Assembly (NCBI RefSeq): GCF_021538895.1
Contig: NZ_JADDRL010000089.1
Span: forward strand, 1-39,338
Source: Streptomyces olivochromogenes
Lineage (GTDB): Bacteria > Actinomycetota > Actinomycetes > Streptomycetales > Streptomycetaceae
Reading direction: 5' to 3'
DNA length: 39,338 nt
In this document: positions 35,344 to 39,338 of the stretch, piece by piece
Layout of the letters: each line of letters begins with the position of its first letter
Position numbering within the stretch: the first letter of the stretch is position 1
The notes under the pieces: generated by a model
Seen by the model: the letters and a program-made list of their open reading frames with translations, nothing else
What the model was told of the DNA's origin: nothing
The model's database searches: none
Program-made: the position numbers and the translations under genes

Positions 35344-35365
35344 CATCTCATATCTGAGATAGCCT
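35344..35365 (+). promoter_or_regulatory. Leaderless-type -10 of murA2 overlapped by an operator-like dyad
   Basis: TAGCCT (35360-35365) ends 7 nt before the ATG at 35373 and no Shine-Dalgarno exists, so the mRNA may be leaderless. The dyad at 35344-35361 has the outer arms ATCTC-N6-GAGAT, as in the 35121 site, and contains the inner palindrome TATCTGAGATA. It covers the -10, a repressor position. Candidate binders are TamR or the HTH domain of the encoded protein itself. Confidence 0.5.
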
Positions 35366-35372
35366 CAGCCTC

Positions 35373-36902
35373 ATGGCAGACGACTACCTCGTACGCATCG
35401 GCAAGCTCATCCGTGACGCCCGGCAACACCGCGGCTGGACACAGGCACAGCTCGCGGAGGCACTCGGCACCAGCCAGAGCGCCGTCAACCGCATCGAGCG
35501 GGGCAACCAAAACATCAGCCTTGAGATGATCGCTCGAATCGGTGAAGCCCTGGACAGCGAGATCGTCTCGTTGGGCTACGCGGGCCCGATGCATCTGCGA
35601 GTGGTCGGCGGCCGCCGGCTGTCCGGCGCCATCGACGTGAAGACGAGCAAGAACGCCTGCGTCGCCCTCCTGTGCGCCACGCTCCTCAACAAGGGCCGCA
35701 CGGTGCTGCGCCGGGTCGCCCGGATCGAGGAGGTATACCGCCTGCTGGAGGTGCTCAACTCGATCGGCGTGCGCACCCGCTGGATCAATGACGGGGTCGA
35801 CCTGGAGATCGTGCCGCCGACCGAGCTGGACATGGGCGCCATCGACGCCGACGCGGCCGTACGCACCCGCTCCATCATCATGTTCCTCGGCCCGCTGCTG
35901 CACCGTATGGACCACTTCAAGCTGCCGTACGCCGGCGGCTGCGACCTCGGCACGCGCACCATCGAGCCGCACATGATCGCGCTGCGCCGCTTCGGCCTGG
36001 ACATCGCCGCGACCGAGGGCCAGTACCACGCCCAGGTGGACCGCTCCGTGCGGCCCGGCCGGCCGATCGTGCTGACCGAGCGCGGGGACACCGTCACCGA
36101 GAACGCGCTGCTCGCCGCCGCCCGCCACGAGGGCGTCACGGTCATCCGCAACGCCTCCTCCAACTACATGGTCCAGGACCTCTGCTTCTTCCTGGAGACG
36201 CTGGGCGTACGGGTCGAGGGCATCGGCACGACGACCCTGACCGTGCACGGCGTGCCGGACATCGACGTCGACGTGGACTACTCCCCCTCCGAGGACCCGG
36301 TCGAGGCGATGAGCCTGCTGGCCGCCGCCGTCGTCACGGAGTCCGAGCTGACGGTGCGCCGGGTGCCGATCGAGTTCCTGGAGATCGAGCTCGCGGTCCT
36401 GGAGGAGATGGGCCTCGACCACGACCGGTCGCCCGAGTACTTCGCGGACAACGGCCGCACCCGCCTGGTCGACCTGACCGTCCGCCCCTCCAAGCTCGAA
36501 GCCCCGATCGACAAGATCCACCCGATGCCGTTCCCGGGCCTGAACATCGACAACGTCCCGTTCTTCGCGGCCATCGCGGCGGTCGCCCAGGGCAAGACGC
36601 TGATCCACGACTGGGTCTACGACAACCGGGCCATCTACCTGACGGACCTCAACCGCCTCGGCGGCCGGCTCCAGCTCCTCGACCCGCACCGGGTGCTCGT
36701 CGAGGGCCCGACCCGCTGGCGCGCCGCCGAGATGATGTGCCCGCCGGCGCTGCGCCCGGCCGTGGTCGTCCTGCTGGCGATGATGGCGGCCGAGGGCACG
36801 TCGGTGCTGCGCAACGTGTACGTCATCAACCGGGGTTACGAGGACCTCGCCGAGCGCCTCAACTCGATCGGGGCGCAGATCGAGATCTTCCGGGACATCT
36901 GA
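35373..36902 (+). CDS. murA2: XRE HTH-MurA fusion (UDP-N-acetylglucosamine 1-carboxyvinyltransferase)
   Basis: A 509-aa protein that joins a DNA-binding domain to a complete MurA enzyme. Residues about 8-62 are an HTH_3 (Cro/CI) domain: LAEALGTSQSAVNRIERGNQNISLEM is the helix-turn-helix and following region. From about residue 71 the EPSP-synthase-type MurA fold begins. K93-N94 in KTSKNAC match K22-N23 of E. coli MurA, C190 in AGGCDLGTR matches the PEP- and fosfomycin-reacting C115, and INRGYEDLAERL matches the C-terminal Arg loop. The enzyme should transfer enolpyruvate to UDP-GlcNAc, the first step of peptidoglycan synthesis, and so looks active. A second murA is expected elsewhere. Fusion suggests direct regulation of transcription by a wall-precursor enzyme, possibly autoregulation (inference). 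Confidence 0.93.
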   Translation: MADDYLVRIGKLIRDARQHRGWTQAQLAEALGTSQSAVNRIERGNQNISLEMIARIGEALDSEIVSLGYAGPMHLRVVGGRRLSGAIDVKTSKNACVALLCATLLNKGRTVLRRVARIEEVYRLLEVLNSIGVRTRWINDGVDLEIVPPTELDMGAIDADAAVRTRSIIMFLGPLLHRMDHFKLPYAGGCDLGTRTIEPHMIALRRFGLDIAATEGQYHAQVDRSVRPGRPIVLTERGDTVTENALLAAARHEGVTVIRNASSNYMVQDLCFFLETLGVRVEGIGTTTLTVHGVPDIDVDVDYSPSEDPVEAMSLLAAAVVTESELTVRRVPIEFLEIELAVLEEMGLDHDRSPEYFADNGRTRLVDLTVRPSKLEAPIDKIHPMPFPGLNIDNVPFFAAIAAVAQGKTLIHDWVYDNRAIYLTDLNRLGGRLQLLDPHRVLVEGPTRWRAAEMMCPPALRPAVVVLLAMMAAEGTSVLRNVYVINRGYEDLAERLNSIGAQIEIFRDI

Positions 36903-36925
36903 CCGACGAGCGCCGCCGCACCTTG

Positions 36926-36940
36926 TCCCGCCCGGCGGGA
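36926..36940. terminator. Small hairpin between murA2 and the DyP gene
   Basis: TCCCGC, loop CCG, GCGGGA: a 6-bp stem in the 96-nt convergent gap. It is a weak terminator candidate without a T-tract. Confidence 0.35.
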
Positions 36941-36998
36941 GCCGGATCGGAACGAGGCGCGGTGGCAGCCGGGTCCGTGTGTGCGGGGGGATGAGGGT

Positions 36999-39335
36999 TC
37001 AGGGGCGCCGGAACCACGCGGTGTTCGGGCGGTCCTCGCGGATGCGGGTGTCGGTGTGGCGGTCGCCGTTGGCGATGCTGATCAGGCGGTACTGCTGGTT
37101 GTGGAAGATCCAGGTCCAGGTCTGGTCGTCCACGAGGGACCTGCCCGGGACGAAGGCGTGGGCCTCGACCCTGGAGATGCCCTGGAGGGAGTTCCACAGG
37201 GTCAGGTTGCCGTCGCGCCGGACCAGTTCGTCGGGGTGCGTCCGGCCGCCGGAGTACACGCGGCCGTCGTGGACGGCGATCATGCGGTAGACCTGGCCCT
37301 GCGGGGTGGTGTGGAAGACCCAGTAGTACGACTTGCCGCCCACGCGCTGCATGTCCGGTACCGGCAGCACCGCGTCGATGCGACCGATGTCGGCGCAGGA
37401 CCGCCAGTAGCCGATCGGCAGGTCGTCGCCGGTTCGCCGGTTGGTGTGCCGGGCCTCGAGGGCGATGGCGATACGGCGGTAGACCTGCTTGCCGTTCACC
37501 GTGTGGAAGAGCCAGTAGGCGCTCTCGCCGTTCATGCACTGCTCGTCGGGTACGGGCAGGATCGCGTCGACCTGCTCGACCCCGGCCAGCGCGGGCCAGG
37601 CCGCGAAGTCCTCCTGGCCGAGGAGGACGCCCGTACGGTCGTCACTGCCCGTGGTGAGCGCCTCGGTCTCGGCCGCGCCCGCGCCGACGGCACGGACGGT
37701 GCGCCCGGAGAAGGTCCAGTACCGGCCCTGCACGTCCGGCCAGGGCAGGATCTCGTCCACGGGGGCCGGCTTCGCGGGCGGCTCCTGCGGGCGGGTCTGG
37801 CCGCCGGGCAGCGTACTCGTCCACCCGGACTGCCCACCCGGGGCCACGGCCTCCAGACGGCCCCGGGACAGGCCGCGCAGGGTGCTGATGGACGGGGTGA
37901 AGGCGTAGACGGAGCCCTCGGTGGTCACGAACGGCATGAAGTGCAGCATGGTGGTCTTACGGCCGCCGTTGCCGTTGCTCTCGAAGGCGACGTCGCCCGT
38001 GATGTCCTTGCCGAGTTCGCCGCTGACCATCGGGTCCGGCCCGGGCTGGGGGTCACGGCCGCGCGGGAAGTTGGGCGAGTTGATCCAGTCGGCCTGGATG
38101 AACTCGAACTGCCGCACCAGGTCGGCCTGGTAGCAGACGAACATCAGGCCGCGGGGCTCGTCGGGGCCTCCCCCGTCCTCGTTGGCGGGGTCGAAGGGGG
38201 CGCCGTAGGGGATGCCGCGGCGGATGATGCGGCGTTCGTCCATGAACTTCTCGTCGACGTGCTCGCCGTCGTCGATCAGGCCGTCGCGCGGGGCGTTCTT
38301 GCGCAGGTGGGAGAAGAGCGGGGTGACGACGCCGTCGGGGTCGTCGCGGAAGCTGATGTCGTTGTCGGGCCTGGTGCCCGAAGCCGGCGGGGCGTCCGGG
38401 AACTTGGCGACCGAGGCGCCGCAGCGCCAGCGGCCCACCAGCCGGGCCCCCAGCCACTCGGCCTTCGCGTTCTCGCCGACCACCTTGGCGTCCCGCAGCT
38501 TCTTCAGCTCGGTGTTGACCTGCGCCCACCACCCGGGGACGTCCTGGCCCAGCCGGCGTACGACCTGGAAGGAGCCGTACTTCATCCAGTCGGGGATGTT
38601 CTTGGGCAGGGGGTTGTCCTCGACGCCGAGGACGAACTCGTGGGCCGGGATCATCCGGGGGCGCTCGTGCTCGGCCGGGTCGTCGAAGTTCGTCACGACG
38701 GGTTCGCTGACGCCGTCCTTGAAGCCGAAGTGCTCCTTGCCCCGGCGGTTGCCGGGCAGCGTGGCCCCGTTCTGCTGGTAGACGATCACGACTCCGGCTC
38801 GGGAGGCGGCCTCCCGCTGCCGGTTCAGCTCGGCGTCGCGGTCGTGCTCGGCGTCGGCGGCGATGGTGAGGACCGCGTGGATGGCGGGCTTCGCCTCGGA
38901 GCCAAAGATCCATTTGTCCGGGGCGTTGGAGCCCTTGTCGCCGAGTGCGTCGGCGCGCTGGGGAGATCCGGACCCCTGCACGAACGCCTGGATCGTGGTG
39001 CCCGTGGGCACCTTCGGGAACACCGGGTCCTGGTCCGTCTCCTTGCCCGTCAGGCGCTGGATCCCGGGGTAGGTGAGGCTCAGGCCCAGCCAAGTGGCCT
39101 TGAGGTTCTTCGGGTCGTCGCCCTGGGAGCTCTTGCGGGCCTCGTGGAACTTCTCGTTGAAGGCGGCGACCTGTTGGGTGGTGGCGATGTTCGGGAGCAG
39201 CTCCGCCAGCCAGTTCTGGGCGGCGTCCTTGGCGCCGAACTGGAGGAACAGGAAGGTCATGTGATCCTTCTTGAACCCGGCGAGGATGTCGCCCTGGATC
39301 TCCGTGTTCTCGCGCAGGGGTAGGGCCGTGATCAT
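36999..39335 (-). CDS. DyP-type peroxidase fused to a hemopexin-like propeller
   Basis: A 778-aa protein with no N-terminal signal visible; the ATG lies 3 nt from the window edge, so a longer start cannot be ruled out. Residues 1 to about 500 are a DyP-type haem peroxidase: IQGDILAGFKKDHMTFLF at the N-terminus, the GxxDG motif in GFKDGVSEP (D207, proton handling), the proximal haem His (about H343) in FSHLRKNAPRDG, and RRIIRRGIPYG. After a Pro-rich linker, four similar units of about 62-65 residues begin near 525, 586, 650 and 715 (DEILPWPDVQGRYWTF, DAILPVPDEQ, DAVLPVPDMQ, EAHAFVPGRS), each with a YW(L/V)FH-type strand. They match a four-bladed hemopexin fold. Normal DyPs lack this domain. 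The substrate is unknown. Confidence 0.9.
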   Translation of the reverse strand: MITALPLRENTEIQGDILAGFKKDHMTFLFLQFGAKDAAQNWLAELLPNIATTQQVAAFNEKFHEARKSSQGDDPKNLKATWLGLSLTYPGIQRLTGKETDQDPVFPKVPTGTTIQAFVQGSGSPQRADALGDKGSNAPDKWIFGSEAKPAIHAVLTIAADAEHDRDAELNRQREAASRAGVVIVYQQNGATLPGNRRGKEHFGFKDGVSEPVVTNFDDPAEHERPRMIPAHEFVLGVEDNPLPKNIPDWMKYGSFQVVRRLGQDVPGWWAQVNTELKKLRDAKVVGENAKAEWLGARLVGRWRCGASVAKFPDAPPASGTRPDNDISFRDDPDGVVTPLFSHLRKNAPRDGLIDDGEHVDEKFMDERRIIRRGIPYGAPFDPANEDGGGPDEPRGLMFVCYQADLVRQFEFIQADWINSPNFPRGRDPQPGPDPMVSGELGKDITGDVAFESNGNGGRKTTMLHFMPFVTTEGSVYAFTPSISTLRGLSRGRLEAVAPGGQSGWTSTLPGGQTRPQEPPAKPAPVDEILPWPDVQGRYWTFSGRTVRAVGAGAAETEALTTGSDDRTGVLLGQEDFAAWPALAGVEQVDAILPVPDEQCMNGESAYWLFHTVNGKQVYRRIAIALEARHTNRRTGDDLPIGYWRSCADIGRIDAVLPVPDMQRVGGKSYYWVFHTTPQGQVYRMIAVHDGRVYSGGRTHPDELVRRDGNLTLWNSLQGISRVEAHAFVPGRSLVDDQTWTWIFHNQQYRLISIANGDRHTDTRIREDRPNTAWFRRP

Positions 39336-39338
39336 GGA

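Overview
The window is about 70% G+C, with GTG and TTG starts, GTGA stop/start overlaps, twin-arginine and lipobox exports and many single-gene transcription units. This is typical of a Streptomyces chromosome core arm. From memory, gene content and order match the S. coelicolor stretch around SCO6028 down to SCO5998: rnd, the fadA-fadB pair, dxs, a xylFGH-type transporter with its ROK regulator Rok7B7, ngcEFG, aconitase and a second murA. No tRNA, rRNA, CRISPR array, insertion sequence or phage gene is visible.

Layout: (1) 1-5100, plus strand: RNase D, then the beta-oxidation pair thiolase/FadB. (2) 5149-9742: a beta-propeller-like protein of unknown function, a small NYN/PIN-type protein, a polytopic GT39-like glycosyltransferase and an APC amino acid permease. 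(3) 9896-11824: DXP synthase. (4) 12014-16717, minus strand: ROK regulator, sugar-binding lipoprotein, single-domain ABC ATPase and permease of a xylose-type importer. (5) 16929-20336, minus strand: NgcEFG-type importer for N-acetylglucosamine/chitobiose with a Tat lipoprotein and no ATPase of its own. (6) 20696-27833: two convergent secreted GH92 alpha-mannosidases sharing one operator. (7) 28525-31230: a membrane sensor with a CitA/DcuS-like extracellular domain joined to PAS, GAF, SpoIIE phosphatase and anti-sigma-type ATPase modules. (8) PIMT-like methyltransferase and aconitase. (9) An XRE-MurA fusion. (10) A DyP peroxidase fused to a four-bladed hemopexin-like propeller, whose start lies at the window edge.

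The coherent theme of 12000-28000 is sugar polymer scavenging. The GH92 enzymes would trim mannose from high-mannose glycans. The core of such glycans is N,N'-diacetylchitobiose, a ligand of the NgcEFG family encoded next door. The ngcE promoter carries a DasR-like site over its -10. Both GH92 genes carry the palindrome GACAACGTTGTC, and a perfect CebR-type box (TGGGAGCGCTCCCA) lies upstream of the sensor-phosphatase gene. The aconitase/murA2 divergent region holds an iron-box-like sequence and two related TATCTC-N6-GAGATA palindromes. Several genes (rnd, the NYN gene, the GT39 gene, the SpoIIE gene, murA2) lack a Shine-Dalgarno and have a TAnnnT-like hexamer 7-13 bases before the start codon, which suggests leaderless mRNAs. 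All operator assignments are inferences from sequence similarity.
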